A stretch of DNA of 64,000 nt, taken from positions 62,001-126,000 of the forward strand of contig WNNJ02000942.1 of assembly GCA_012934845.2 (NCBI GenBank). Reading direction: 5' to 3'. The notes under the pieces are model-generated. The model saw only the letters and a program-made list of their open reading frames with translations, ran no database searches and was not told where the DNA came from. This DNA is from Pomphorhynchus laevis. Its lineage: Eukaryota > Acanthocephala > Palaeacanthocephala > Echinorhynchida > Pomphorhynchidae. Every line of letters begins with the position of its first letter. Position 1 is the stretch's first letter. The position numbers and the translations under genes were made by a program. Positions 1-12,800 of this stretch are shown piece after piece.

Positions 1-1020
1 GGGAGAGAGGTCAGGGCGAAGCCAGCCATCGCAATAGGATCGCCCTGGGTGAAACCTTCGGTGGAGTATAAGCTTTGACTTCCCACAATGAGTTGTGCAG
101 GGTTTGCGTAGACATTACAAAGAGCCCGAGAAAGCGACGGGCATACGAAATCTATGTTGTGTAATGCCACCGCTCTGTTTGTTCGGTTGAAAGCATTTGA
201 AGCATCGATTGACAAAATACAGTGGTCGTCGTGACGGTTAAACTCATCTCTAAGTGTGCTGATGGCGACTTCGATACCGTCTTTTTGAGAAGCCCCCAAT
301 TGAACGGACCCAGCAACGTCCTGAATGTCATTGCGAACAATATCTAGAATGGCCCGGCATATAATGCGCCTGACAGTATTGCAAATACCTATGGGGCGGA
401 TTCCTCCTGACTTTTTCTCTAAAGCAACCAGACGGCAAGCGGTGAAAGCATCTAAAGTTCCTGGAGTGAGTGGTTCTGTTGCGACGAAGATAGCAAATTT
501 GGCAATTGCTTTGGCTAGGCTGAGTGAATTCGAATCAAAATCTGTCAGCATGTGAAGCCATGAGTGAGCATCAATTCCGGACGGACCCGAGCTTCCTTTG
601 GTTTTGTTACTCGATCTGATAATGTGTGTTTCGTCCAGTTCATAGAACCGGCTGAGATGATGTACTTTGGATCCAGGGAACGGGGTAGTCAAGAGGGTAT
701 CTGGATCAGCTTGATGTGCCTCGGGGTGTAAGTCTTGAAGCATTGATATTATTGAAGTGCCATCAATGATATGTTGTGGATGCAGGGCTTTTGTTTCAAT
801 CGTGTCTTCTAGCACAGTCGAGCTGGCTCTTATTTGGCTCTTTGTTACTAGGCCTTGATAACGTTTAACCCAACTTCTCGGTGGAAAAGGCTTGTGGGAT
901 CCGAAATTACTTTGCAGATACAAAGCTTCGTTATAAAGAGTTTCGTAATCTTTATTTTGCCAACTGACTATTCTTCGCTCGAGAGTCTTGCGAATCAGCG
1001 ATATTTTTCTGGATGGTATT
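1..1020 (-). mobile_element. REL-type retroelement, N-terminal and reverse transcriptase part, cut by the window edge
   Basis: An open frame of about 330 codons runs on the minus strand from near 1020 to the left edge without a stop. It starts around IRKTLERRIVSWQNKDYE and later shows reverse transcriptase blocks: GGIRPIGICNTVRR (about 390-430), LSIDASNAFNR (about 190-225) and FTQGDPIAMAGFAL (about 10-50). This is a family widespread in invertebrates whose members end in a Cys/His and PD-(D/E)XK nuclease-like region; I cannot name the clade with certainty. The catalytic metal-binding block lies beyond the edge. The frame is intact as far as it can be seen, so the copy is fairly young. Its upstream side (high coordinates) abuts a hammerhead-family repeat at 1010-1345. 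The C-terminal fragment at 1423-2676 lies upstream on the same strand and so belongs to another copy. Confidence 0.8.
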
Positions 1021-1345
1021 CTTTGCAAAATACAGTGAGATATTCTTTGCAAAATACTTCTATTTATATAATAATAGTAGTGCACAGATGTGCTGAGTAA
1101 ACAACGGTCCAGGATTTCTTACGAAATACGGCATTTATACTAAATGGTGTTGCATGATAGACTGGACTTCGATTCACGACTTTCAATAACCATGTAACTT
1201 CTAGACGACCACTTCAGAATCGAAATGATGAGTACCCGGCAACACTCATCAGTAGAATGAGGTACACACTGGTCGTACAGGCAAAATACAGTGAGGTATT
1301 CTTTGCAAAATACTTCTATTTATATAATAATAAATAAATTTTTTT
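1010..1345 (-). repeat. Hammerhead-family repeat copy A1 plus short tandem repeats
   Basis: Bases 1078-1284 match the A repeat also found at 2669-3020 and 25400-26018 (shared start near GTGCTGAGTAAACAACGGTC). On the minus strand this copy keeps the CUGAUGA strand and the GUC/stem I strand of the hammerhead module described at 2871-2958, but has lost the GGCAACCGAAA strand, so it should be inactive alone. It is flanked by two copies of a stretch reading TTCTTTGCAAAATAC (about 1020-1080 and 1285-1330). It sits between two REL-type retroelement fragments of the same orientation, the position expected of a terminal or pseudo-terminal repeat. Confidence 0.7.
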
Positions 1346-1422
1346 ACAGTAAAGGAAATTACATACATCTTCAATAGTCATAAAATTGAAAACTAGATCG
1401 TCGTTGGAAATATACCGTGTGG

Positions 1423-2676
1423 TTAGGTGTGGTCAGGATTATTGGCCGGTCGATTTCGGGAAGAACGAAAGCCCCGAAGGCACATGGAAGCAGATCGACA
1501 TAGAGCAATACCAACGATGCGTTTTAGTCGGCAAATACAGTTCACATACGAGTTTGTGGTCGAATTCATTGATTGTAACCGAGCGATGCGTCTAATAAGT
1601 TGTAACGCGTTTTCTCCTATGCCACCCGATGCTGCGAACACAAGTGGTGTGAAACTACCTCGATCGACCAGACTTATTCTCTCTTCATATTTCGATCTTT
1701 TTCGAGTCTCGTGGTACTTGAAAGCACTAACTGTTGATGATGAGTACGAAACGGCGTGGTTGTTAAAGATGGTGACGTCAAAAAACGTCTGCTCGAATCG
1801 ACTCTCATATAATCCGCTGCAAACAACGTCGAGACGTGCTCTCTCCTCACGACATGTTGTGGATTTCTCAAACCTTACGTCATCATTGACTCGCTCCAAA
1901 ACAGGCTCGAGCCCTACTCCATTACAAACCGTGGTCAACTCTCGGGCAAATATATTTCTGACCTCGTTATAGCGTATGATCTGAAAACCACCGCGCTTAC
2001 ATTGCAAAAGATGTGATAGGTTCGCACCATCATCGCATGCACAGCGAAAAGGAAGGCCGTCTGGATCCCATCCATATCTAGTTGCTAAACCGTCCCGGAA
2101 TTCGTGTGGCGTAAGACCAAACTTGTGGTGTTCGATAGGACGTGCGCTTAACCAAGAGGACGCTCCATTTATACAAGCAAAATTTTTTTGGGTTTCTTCA
2201 CTTAATTTATTCTTAGCCAGTGAGATGCGTTCTTCGAATGCGTTAAGCCTAGTGTCTGCAATGATTTTGCTGATTTGTTGTTGATGCTCCTGTAAATCTT
2301 CTCCAACCATATCTGAGTTGTAGGACGCACATAATTTTCGAGAAGCATCGAGCTGTAATTTAGCTACAAAAGTACAATCCATGATGCCAATACCTCCTAG
2401 TTTGTTTGGGGAAGTGAGAATAATTCGCATAACCTCGGTGATTCTTTGCTTTGTTAGAACAGACAGAAATTCGACCGTCACGGCATCTTTAAGCGGTTGT
2501 AATTGCTCTTCACTACAACTGGTCGTTCTGAGCAGTTGTGACCATTTCCACTGCATGGATTGCGTGAGACAAACGTAAGCACAGTGTGGGTCAATATTCC
2601 CGAATTCGCAGATGCGTCCGACCAAGTTCGTATTACACGCGACGTGACTCGAAAAAGTATAATAATAGTAGTGCAC
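1423..2676 (-). mobile_element. REL-type retroelement, C-terminal part (thumb, Cys/His motif, PD-(D/E)XK-like nuclease)
   Basis: An uninterrupted 417-codon frame. The first third carries the thumb-like region typical of this family (IDPHCAYVCLTQSMQWKW). Near residue 210 is a Cys/His motif (FRCACDDGANLSHLLQCKRG) followed by IRYNEVRN. Around residues 280-310 come REARLDVV-like and FFDVTIFN strings, which resemble the acidic core of a restriction-like endonuclease; here they read ARLDVVCSG and FFDVTIFNNHA. The tail has RGSFTPLVFAASGG, a signature of the same family. The initial Met at 2676 is not a true start: the reverse transcriptase part is missing and the frame begins at the junction with repeat A2. 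Enzymatic role: target-DNA nicking for retroelement insertion (family knowledge, inferred). Confidence 0.8.
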
Positions 2677-3016
2677 ATATGTACTGAGTAAACAACGGTC
2701 CAGGATTTCTTACGAAATACGGCATTTATACTAAATGGTGTTGCTTGATAGACTAAACTTCGATTCACGACTTTCAATCACCATGTAACTTCTAGACGAC
2801 CACTTCAGAATCGAAATGATGAGTACCCGGCAACACTCATCAGTAGAATGAGGTACACACTGGTCGTACAGGCAACCGAAACGACCAGTGTGTACCTCAT
2901 TCTACTGATGAGTGTTGCCGGGTACTCATCATTTCGATGCTGAAGTGGTCGTCTAGAAGTGACATGGTGATTGAAAGTCGTGAATCGAAGTCCAGTCTAT
3001 CAAGCAACACCATTTA

Positions 3017-3020
<4 letters not shown>
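2669..3020. repeat. Head-to-head palindrome of the hammerhead-family repeat (A2/A2')
   Basis: Bases 2728-2867 and 2881-3020 are near-perfect inverted copies of about 140 bp separated by 13 bp. The left arm extends to 2669 (GTGCACATATGTACTGAG), while the right arm runs into a (TA)n tract. The left arm reads on the minus strand, the right arm on the plus strand. The central bases supply a complete GGCAACCGAAA strand to the right arm only. Confidence 0.9.
2871..2958 (+). ncRNA. Hammerhead ribozyme module with permuted strand order
   Basis: Three hammerhead strands are visible. Strand 1: GGCAACC-GAAA-CGACCA (2871-2887). Strand 2: TTCTA-CTGATGA-GT-GTTGCC (2900-2919). Strand 3: TGGTCG-TC-TAGAA (2946-2958), with the predicted cut after GTC at 2953. 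Pairings: stem I TAGAA/TTCTA, stem II GTTGCC/GGCAAC, stem III CGACCA/TGGTCG. All core boxes of the family are present. In a single unit the three stems mutually cross. In tandem units, strand 2 of one unit with strands 1 and 3 of the next gives a nested type I fold. Related modules elsewhere in the window show compensatory changes. Activity is inferred, not shown. Confidence 0.65.

Positions 3021-3095
<75 letters not shown>
3021..3095. repeat. (TA)n microsatellite
   Basis: About 75 bp of pure alternating TA directly after the palindrome end and before a foldback element. Confidence 0.97.
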
Positions 3096-3099
<4 letters not shown>

Positions 3100-3447
3100 G
3101 AATAGTTGCTAGGTCACACGAGGTGACTTTCGCATTGAAAACCAGCTACAGAATCCTTCCTTCATGATATCCAATTCCATATACCCTGTCAAGAGCGCAA
3201 GCCAAGTACGGAGAGCGACAGCTCGAATCTCGGATAAGTCAAATTTCAAAAGGCGAAGAATTGGTAGTCAGCCTTCTGACGAGCCCGGGGCTACCAACAT
3301 GTGGCAAAAAGCGGGCGAAACGAAAACGGTTGTGGCAATGGCGCCGTTAGTAGTCAGGGTGTATGGAATTGGATATCATGAAGAAAGGATTCTGTAGCTG
3401 GTTTTTAATGCGAAAAAAACCTCGTGTGACCTAGCAACTATTCATTA
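3096..3447. repeat. Foldback (MITE-like) element of about 350 bp
   Basis: Termini of about 90 bp are inverted copies: 3096-3185 (starting TAATGAATAGTTGCTAGGTC) and 3358-3447. The core of about 170 bp has higher GC than its surroundings and an open frame (3164-3397) that looks like chance or like a captured retroelement fragment. Both flanks are TA-rich, consistent with insertion into a TA repeat. No transposase is encoded. Confidence 0.75.
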
Positions 3448-3518
3448 CATAAATAAGAATCCATCAAAGGATCACCAGACCCGATTTCAATCGATCTTCA
3501 TGATCTCATACGATAAAA

Positions 3519-3522
<4 letters not shown>

Positions 3523-3564
<42 letters not shown>

Positions 3565-3658
3565 TTATAATTTTTTATAATTAAAAAACACTATAGGCCC
3601 AGTCGAAAAATACGCAATTCTAGAAATTGCATATTGAGAATTAGTGATATCCGCTTCA

Positions 3659-3706
<48 letters not shown>
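3523..3706. repeat. Two (TA)n tracts around one copy of a 95-bp repeat
   Basis: Pure TA tracts lie at about 3523-3560 and 3663-3706. Between them is a 95-bp sequence containing ACTATAGGCCCAGTCGAAAA and an internal palindrome GCAATTCTAGAAATTGC. The same 95 bp recurs at 4384-4478, so the pair brackets the first visible exon of the PDZRN-like gene. Function unknown; probably a short non-autonomous transposon or its ends. Confidence 0.8.
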
Positions 3707-3711
<5 letters not shown>

Positions 3712-3803
3712 ATAGGATTTTCCAACCATATATAATTAGATGTAATTTAATTTCATTTTGATAATTGACAGCAAACAAAATTATAATCTGCATTTCTTTA
3801 CAG

Positions 3804-3897
3804 TGTGAAACGAGATTCATTTCGAACAATAAATCACTACCGAAGCTGTTTTTCTGTCAAGGACAGTGTTAGCGATGATATCACTTACAGTATAGAG
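3804..3897 (+). CDS. PDZRN3/4: PDZRN-like exon: linker before the PDZ domain
   Basis: 94 bp between TTTCTTTACAG and GTAAGA. Read in the frame demanded by the next exon it gives VKRDSFRTINHYR..., ending DDITYSIE, with no stop; the other two frames are closed. It ends in phase 0, matching the next exon start. Upstream exons should lie left of 3100, but that DNA is all repeats, so a large intron probably precedes it. Confidence 0.65.
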
Positions 3898-6800
3898 GTA
3901 AGATAAATTGAAATAATGCAAGCACATTTTGTTAAAATTATTGTGTTTTTTAACTTATATTAATAATTTTGAATGCATGAAAATAAAATTTAGGATATTT
4001 GTTAGAAACCATAAGCGATTTAAATTTTAAAAAAAATTTGAACTTAATTTTTAATTAATAAAATCAGCTCTTAATAAATAAAAATACAGGGCTGTAAGTA
4101 AGTAAAAACATTAACATAAACATTTAGTGAAAAGTAATAAACCAGAAATAAAATTTTAAAATTAAAATTTAGCTAAAGGAGGTTTTCCTAAATTGAATTT
4201 TTTTAAGAAAATTTGATTTTGAACAAATAATGACAAATAACAAATAATTTTGAGTAAATAATTGTCAGTAAAGTTTACCAAAAATTTTTCTGTGGCGATA
4301 TTTAACGATATACCATAAATCATTTAAGGACATATTTAATTATAATACTCATATTAAATAGACATAATTTTAATGTTTAAAAATTTTTTATAATTAAAAA
4401 ACACTATAGGCCCAGTCGAAAAATACGCAATTCTAGAAATTGCATAGTATTGAGAATTAGTGATATCCGCTTCACTCAAAGTAACAATAATATACACTTA
4501 TACAATAAAAACATCGAAATTGAACGTCGTTACCCATTGATGTCTTTGAACATATTTTTAATATTCTTATTTTTGATCAGTCCATAATCACTAGTGTTTC
4601 AACAATAGGATAATAGGATAAATCGATAATGTTACCTAATGAGTACGATGACCATAGATTTCAACTCAGCACCCTTTACATGGAAAACTGTGATATCTGA
4701 ATATCTAGAATCTTCAGGTATACTTTCTCGAACCGTTATCCCTATTATATCGAAAATTTATCGAAAACGTGAATAATGTAATTATTGTTAATGGAAAGAA
4801 CTTCCAACTATCGTAAAGTGGCCAAACGTCTATTTAAATCATTTTTTAATTGTTAACATACCTGGCTTTTAAAATACCGGATATAATATACGGTTTTTGA
4901 GTAATTTTAAACTGACAAATTTAAGCTAAATGAAATTTTATAAAATATTCATGGACATTTTTATTTGGACTCTTCTACTCCTAGATGCTCAAGTTAAAAT
5001 TTTACACTTTCTCCGAAAAAAGCAAAAATATTTTTAAATTTTCGCCAATGCGGTTGGCCTCTTCACAAAACGACTCTTCAGAAACACCTCTTCAGAAACA
5101 CCTCTTCAGAAAACACCTCTTCAGAAAACACCTCTTCATAAAACACCTCTTCAGAAAGCACCTTCTCAGAAACACCTATTCAGAAAACACCTCTTCAGAA
5201 AACACCTCTTCAGAAAACACCTCTTCAGAAATCGACTCTTCAGAAACACCTCTTCAGAAACACCTATTCAGAAAACACCTCTTCAGAAATCGACTCTTCA
5301 GAAAACACCTATTCAGAAAACACCTCTTCAGAAAACACCTCTTCAGAAATCGACTCTTCAGAAATCGACTCTTCAGAAAACACCTCTTCAGAAACACCTA
5401 TTCAGAAAACACCTCTTCAGAAATCGACTCTTCAGAAAACACCTCTTCAGAAAACACCTCTTCATAAAACACCTCTTCAGAAAGCACCTTCTCAGAAACA
5501 CCTATTCAGAAAACACCTCTTCAGAAATCACCTCTTCAGAAATCGACTCTTCAGAAACTCCTCTTCAGAAACATCTCTTCAGAAACACCTCTTCAGAAAA
5601 CACCTCTTCAGAAATCGACTCTTCAGAAACTCCTCTTCAGAAACACCTCTTCGGAAAACACCTATTCAGAAAACAGTTTTCTGGAGAGGCTAATTGCATT
5701 CGCGAAAATTCAAAAATAAAACAATTTTTTCTTATTTTGATTGGAGACAGCGCCAACTAATGATAAACGATATTATTTATGCTGCAATATGATTTTTTTA
5801 GTATTCAAAAGATGATATTTAAATTAAATATAAATTAAGATTTTTTATAAATTAAGATTTTAAATATTAATAAAAGATTTCATATGTTAATATAAATATT
5901 TCGTATAAATTAAGATTTTATATAAATTAAGATTTTATATAAATTAAAAATAATTAAATTCAAAAGTCCATTACATATCGTTTCACCTAAGATACTGTAA
6001 AATGACTTATCTTCATCCATTGATTTGATGAATACAATTTTTATAAAATACCTTCACCGAAATGATACAGTTTTTATAAATTTAGTTTAATCGTCAGTTT
6101 GAAATTTGTTAATTTCACCCTAATATTAAAAATCATGGACATTATTTGAAAATTTGTATTTTATTAAACACGCTGCTGAATTAAACCAGAAAATTATAGC
6201 AAAAAGTAAATCCTAAATTATTAATTAAACCTAAATTATTAATTAATAATTTAGGTTTATAATCTCAGATTATTTAAAATTAATCTTAGATCGAAGTAAG
6301 GCTGAAGCGCAAACATGCACAAGAGCAAATAGGTTTAACATTATGTTATATGATGGATGGCCGGAAATGTGGAATATTTGTCAGAAAAGTATATACTTTA
6401 CCCGTTGATTTTTGTTACTCTTTAATTAATGTTCAAGGTGGATAAAGGATCTATTGCATGGAAGACAGGTCAAATAATGGCAGGTGATCACATACTAGCG
6501 GTAAATGGCAGAAAGTTGAGAAATCGTGGTATTGCGATAAAAGCATTTCAATCGTGCCAATTCTTAAATATTACTTTAAAAAGACGTATATCGGTAAGCT
6601 TGTTAAGCAATAAATTTATTGTAAAAATATAAAATAATATATATAAAAATAAAAAATATAAAAATTGAATGTTAACACAATACATTTGGTGTGTCTAATA
6701 TACTAAACAATTTGTAAAAATCTTCTTTGTTCAAATTTCTGGATTTGCTCTGACAATTAATCGGAAATAAGTTCTAAAAGAGCAAAAACCTTAATGAAGT

Positions 6801-9800
6801 AGCAGATCAGGCATTTAAAAAACTCAATAACGAGGTTTAACAGCAACAATGCTATTTTGTTGCTCGCATCAACCTAATAGTAATCAGCATTGAGTGATTA
6901 CTTAAATCAATTATTTGATTTAATTTATGAATAAGAAGGTGATTATGGAAGACATTTATGAATATAAAAATGATATAAAAATGATTATAAAAATGATATG
7001 ATATACATGCGTATAAAAATGAATTATAATGGACAAATTCAATAAATTTGTGAACGAACAAATTTTATATGGGTTCTTAAATGCATTTAAAAACTGACAA
7101 GCATATAAGTCAGTGCCCATGTATGGCAGTTATATGTATAATGACACAATATCTGATGCATTATTTCGCTATGTTAATTATACTTTAAAGCTGTTACTTT
7201 CTACAGTTACAGCAGCTTTTCTTATCAGTTTCATTATATATGGCAAGGATGGGGAACATGCGGCCTTCGAAACATTTTGTGCGGTCTTCGAAACATTTAG
7301 TGCGGTTCTTCGAAATATTTTATGCAGCCTTTGAGACATTGTAAGCGGCCTTTGAGAAATTGTAAGCGGCCTTTGAGACATTGTAAGCGGCCTTTGAGAC
7401 ATTGTAAGCGGCCTTTGAGACATTGTAAGAGGCCTTCGAGACATTATAAGCGGCCTTTGATACATTGTAAGCGGCCTTTGATACATTATAAGCGGCATTT
7501 GATACATTGTAAGCGGCCTTCGAGACATTGTAAGCAGCCTTGAAAAGAATAAATAGAGAATTCAACGCATAAAAATATTTTGTTTATTAATCCATACGAT
7601 TTGTCATATGTTGAGATGATTTGGATGTTTCATAATGTGTTTTGTGGATTAAACACTTTTGTTTCCTAATTAAACTTTAATTTTAAATAAATTCTTATTT
7701 TTAAGACAAATTTTTACCTCTTATGAACTATAAAAAAGGAAATTAACAGAAGAAAACAGGCCGTATAATAAGGAATGGGATACTCTATATTATGGTCTTT
7801 ATAAAGATCTAATGGCTTGCCTCCTATGTGATATTGTGTTAAGTACAATAAAACATAAGATACAAACCAACATTATATAGGACACAAGGAGTCCATACTT
7901 GTCAAATTAAATGAAAAGTGCATAAATCAGCAATCGCTAAGATAAAAAATGAAAAATTACGCAAACAATATATGGTGAATGTTTCGATCAAAGTTCGGCC
8001 ATAACCGAAGCTATATATAAAATAGCATTTATTCTTGTCAAAAGAGAAAATCCATTCAGTGATTAGAAATTATAAAGGAGTGCATTGTATCTGCAGTGGA
8101 ATGTATACATCTAGAAAATAGACAAAAAGGCTTTATAAAATAATTCAAAGTAGTGGGCCTGTTTATTCGATAGCTCTTGACGAATCCACGGATAGAACCT
8201 TGTCTGCAGTTTTACTGTTATGAAGAATTATTAGCTCTAATTGTCGGTAAAACACGCGAGATTGATATATTTAACGATTTTACGAAAATATTCGTTAAAG
8301 CTTAGTTAAATCGAAAGAATCTTGTAAGTATTTGTAATGATGGGACTTCTTCTATGAGAGGTGAACGAGAGGGTTTCATTCCATTGTTAAAATATAAGTT
8401 TAAATCTTAGAAAATCTAATCATTTTTTACTGTATATTACACCTGCGATATTTGTGTCCAAAGTCTACAAATCTAAGGAATGTTTTGGGCAGAGTGATTA
8501 AAATAGTTAGCTTCATCAGGGTTAATGCAACACTCTTGTCGGAAGATGAAGCATTCAGTGTTGATTTACCATATCATAATAAAGTTTGATGGCTTTAAAG
8601 TGGCCAAGTTGTGACTATGATCTTTGACTTAAGAATGCATTTCGCAGAATTTTAGACCGAAAATTAACAAAGATGTGAATGAAAGAATGATGCATTTTGT
8701 CTCGTTATTGCCTTTTTGCTATATCACGTCAAAGCAGAACTATCTAAATATATATTGCAGTGTAAAACAAAGAATATATATAGGGTGTGGCAGAAAATCC
8801 AGTTCTTTTGCAAAACATTTTCCTTTTCAAAGCTTTTCCTTTAATTACAGTATTTCTAATGAACATTTTTCTTTAATGTAACATTTTTGTTGAATGAACA
8901 AAAATGTGCTCGTGAACCAAAATTAAAGGAATTAATAGCTGTAATAGATTTATTAATAGAAGAATATAATGAATAATTTGCAGACTTCAAATTTCATAAA
9001 CTTAATATGAAATTAGTATTTGAAACTCATCGTAAATATTTTAGATGCGCCAGAGGTATTTCATTTGAATAGACAAAAGTTTCTTTTATGGCGAAAATTA
9101 ACTTATTGATATCTTGAGGTATGTCATCGAATATCCTTGCTTGCGTTGTAATACTCGCTGGATTATACCTTGTTTTGCGAATACTCAGATGTGAATATGA
9201 TTTTTCGCATCGTACACACAAATTAAAACACAGAGTCAAATAACTAATGCTCATTTAAAAACAAATTTAGCTTACGAATCACGAGACGATATCCCGATAT
9301 TGAACTTTTTCTAATGAGAAACAGTAAAGATCTCATTAAATTTATGGATTTACTTTGTTTTATTAAAAAATTATTATTATTTATTTGTAAAGGACAAGCA
9401 CTTATTTATAATTTTCATACATAAAAGGTTGTGGCCTTCCGCTAGAAAATAAATTAAATATAGGTTTTTACTTCAAAAACGTTTTCCCTTCCTGATAAAT
9501 GCAATGACAACAAAATGCTTGCGATGGATATTGAATCTTTTCTATACAAGAATATATCTCAAAGAATGACTGTAGCATATACTATCCAAACAAATTTATT
9601 ACTAATATACTCGTCAAGTATCCAGTTGTTTATTTGTGGTCTCAGTGCTTAAATGTTGCGCTAACAATATAACTAATTATATGAATCAATGTAAATCAAA
9701 TCAGCTAACTGAGTCTACGTATTTAAAATAAAATAAACATAATAATGCTAAATCAAAATTTAATAATTAAATAATAAAATAAATAATTGTTTTAAGATTT

Positions 9801-12800
9801 TTATAATTTAAATCAAGTTAAAATAAAAAATTGAAATTTAAAATAAACGTCATTTTTATGAATTGACTAATAAATAACAGACGTTGTATCAGAATAAGAT
9901 TAGAGGTCATCAGGAGGAACTGCTATGCTATCAGGTTTCGGCCCCTAACTCCTCTACCCAACATAGCAGCGGGGCCAAATACATGCTAATGATGTATTTC
10001 CTCTGATAAAACTATCTAGTATCTTATTCTAATACAAAGTATATTATTTATACCTTTTTGAATACGATATTATAATCCTTTGTATGACAACTGAATTAAG
10101 ATTACGAGCAGTAAGCATTTCAGCGTTTCATAATCAAGCGTTCAAAAAGAGTAATTTGGAATACGCTTATGGATCGTTCGCAGTTACGAGGCTGTCTAAA
10201 TTAATCTATATAAATTGATTATTTAGCCTTATTATACCTAGCACATAATTATCATAATATGTATAGCATCTGGAGATCTTCTGATTGAAGGAATCGGGAA
10301 GACTCAAGCAGCATAAACTAATTCTATGCTGTTTCGACTTTTGAGTTTTATCAGTAGGGGGCTGTTGTACGACCAGATTAAAGTGCAGCACCCTTAGACA
10401 GCTTAATAAGTCCTTTTAGTACAAATCCGTAGACTATGAAGTAACACTGGTGGGATATTCATCACGAATAATTTACTCATCTGGTCCTAACTAGTAGGAT
10501 TTAAAAGCAATCTAAAAGAGCGCCCATAAGCCAAGCTCTTTCATTGTTGGTGGTCATGATATAAACAAATGGATTACTTTTCCTGCCTATTTCTATTCTC
10601 ATTGAAGGAACAGGGAAGACTCAAGCAGCATAAACTAATTCTATGATGTTTCGACTTTTATCAGTAGGAGGATGTTGTACGACCAGATTAAAGTGCAGCA
10701 CCCTTAGACAGCTTAATGAGTCCTTTTAGTACAAATCCGTAGACTAGGAAGTAACACTGGTGGGAGTATTCATCACGAATAATTTACTCATCTGGTCCTA
10801 ACTAGTAGGATTTAAAAGCAATCTAAAAGAGTGCCTATAAGCCAAGCTCTTTCATTGTTGGTGGTCATGATATAAACAAATGAATTACTTTTCCTGTCTA
10901 TTTCTATTCTCATTAAAGGAACAGGGAAGACTCAAGCAGCATAAACTAATTCTATGATGTTTCGACTTTTATCAGTAGGAGGATGTTGTACGACCAGATT
11001 AAAGTACAGCACCCTTAGACAGCTCAATGAGTCCTTTTAGTACAAATCCGTAGACTAGGAAGTAACACTGGTGAGAGTATTCATCACGAATAATTTACTC
11101 ATCTGATCTTAACTAGTAGGATTAAAAGATACTCTTATAGAGCGTTCATAAACCAAGCTCTTTCATTGTTGGTGGTCATGATATAAACAAATGGATTACT
11201 TTTTTGCCTATTTCTAATCTGATTGAAGGAATCGGTAAGACTCAAGCAGCATAAACTAATTCTATACTGCTTCGACTTTTGAGTTTTATCTGTAGGTGGC
11301 TGTTGTACGACCAGATTAAAGTGCAGCACCCTTAGACAGCTTAATGAGTCCTGTTAGTACAAATCCGTAGACTAGGAAGTAACACTGGTGGGAGTATTCA
11401 TCACGAATAATTTACTCATCTAGTCCTAACTAGTAGGATTAAAAGACACTCTTATAGAGCGTTCATAAACCAAGCTCTTTCATTGTTAGTGGTCATGATA
11501 TAAACAAATGGATTACTTTTCCTGTCTATTTCTATTCTCATTAAAGGAACAGGGAAGACTCAAGCAGCATAAACTAATTCTATGATGTTTCGACTTTTAT
11601 CAGTAGGAGGATGTTGTACGACCAGATTAAAGTGCAGCACCCTTAGACAGCTTAATGAGTCCTTTTAGTACAAATCCGTAGACTAGGAAGTAACACTGGT
11701 GAGAGTATTCATCACGAATAATTTACTCATCTGATCTTAACTAGTAGGATTAAAAGATACTCTTATAGAGCGTTCATAAACCAAGCTCTTTCATTGTTGG
11801 TGGTCATGATATAAACAAATGGATTACTTTTTTGCCTATTTCTAATCTGATTGAAGGAATCGGTAAGACTCAAGCAGCATAAACTAATTCTATACTGCTT
11901 CGACTTTTGAGTTTTATCAGTAGGTGGCTGTTGTACGACCAGATTAAAGTGCAGCACCCTTAGACAGCTTAATGAGTCCTGTTAGTACAAATCCGTAGAC
12001 TAGGAAGTAACACTGGTGGGAGTATTCATCACGAATAATTTACTCATCTGGTCCTAACTAGTAGGATTAAAAGACACTCTTATAGAGCGTTCATAAACCA
12101 AGCTCTTTCATTGTTAGTGGTCATGATATAAACAAATGGATTACTTTTCCTGTCTATTTCTATTCTCATTAAAGGAACAGGGAAGACTCAAGCAGCATAA
12201 ACTAATTCTATGATGTTTCGACTTTTATCAGTAGGAGGATGTTGTACGACCAGATTAAAGTGCAGCACCCTTAGACAGCTTAATGAGTCCTTTTAGTACA
12301 AATCCGTAGACTAGGAAGTAACACTGGTGAGAGTATTCATCACGAATAATTTACTCATCTGATCTTAACTAGTAAGATTAAAAGATACTCTTATAGAGCG
12401 TTCATAAACCAAGCTCTTTCATTGTTGGTGGTCATGATATAAACAAATGGATTACTTTTTTGCCTATTTCTAATCTGATTGAAGGAATCGGTAAGACTCA
12501 AGCAGCATAAACTAATTCTATACTGCTTCGACTTTTGAGTTTTATCAGTAGGTGGCTGTTGTACGACCAGATTAAAGTGCAGCACCCTTAAACAGCTTAA
12601 TGAGTCCTGTTAGTACAAATCCGTAGACTAGGAAGTAACACTGGTGGGAGTATTCATCACGAATAATTTACTCATCTGGTCCTAACTAGTAGGATTAAAA
12701 GACACTCTTATAGAGCGTTCATAAACCAAGCTCTTTCATTGTTGGTGGTCATGATATAAACAAATGGATTACTTTTCCTGCCTATTTCTATTCTCATTGA

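Noticed and set aside
2914-2936. Simple hairpin GATGAGT/ACTCATC as the main structure of the repeat
   Set aside because: It is conserved in several copies, but it competes with the hammerhead stems and involves the CUGAUGA strand; kept only as a possible alternative fold.
3164-3397. 77-codon ORF in the foldback element
   Set aside because: Half of it lies in the inverted arm; no family match or start context.
5068-5467. 160-codon ORF rich in KHLFRKHLF repeats
   Set aside because: Produced by a 15-bp minisatellite inside an intron; no sign of selection for a protein.
6429-6632. ORF start at 6429 as an independent small PDZ gene
   Set aside because: The ATG lies in a 49-bp intron; the preceding exon completes the PDZ domain in phase.
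10206-12585. Identical 61-64-codon minus-strand ORFs repeated four times
   Set aside because: They follow the satellite period exactly and are not genes.
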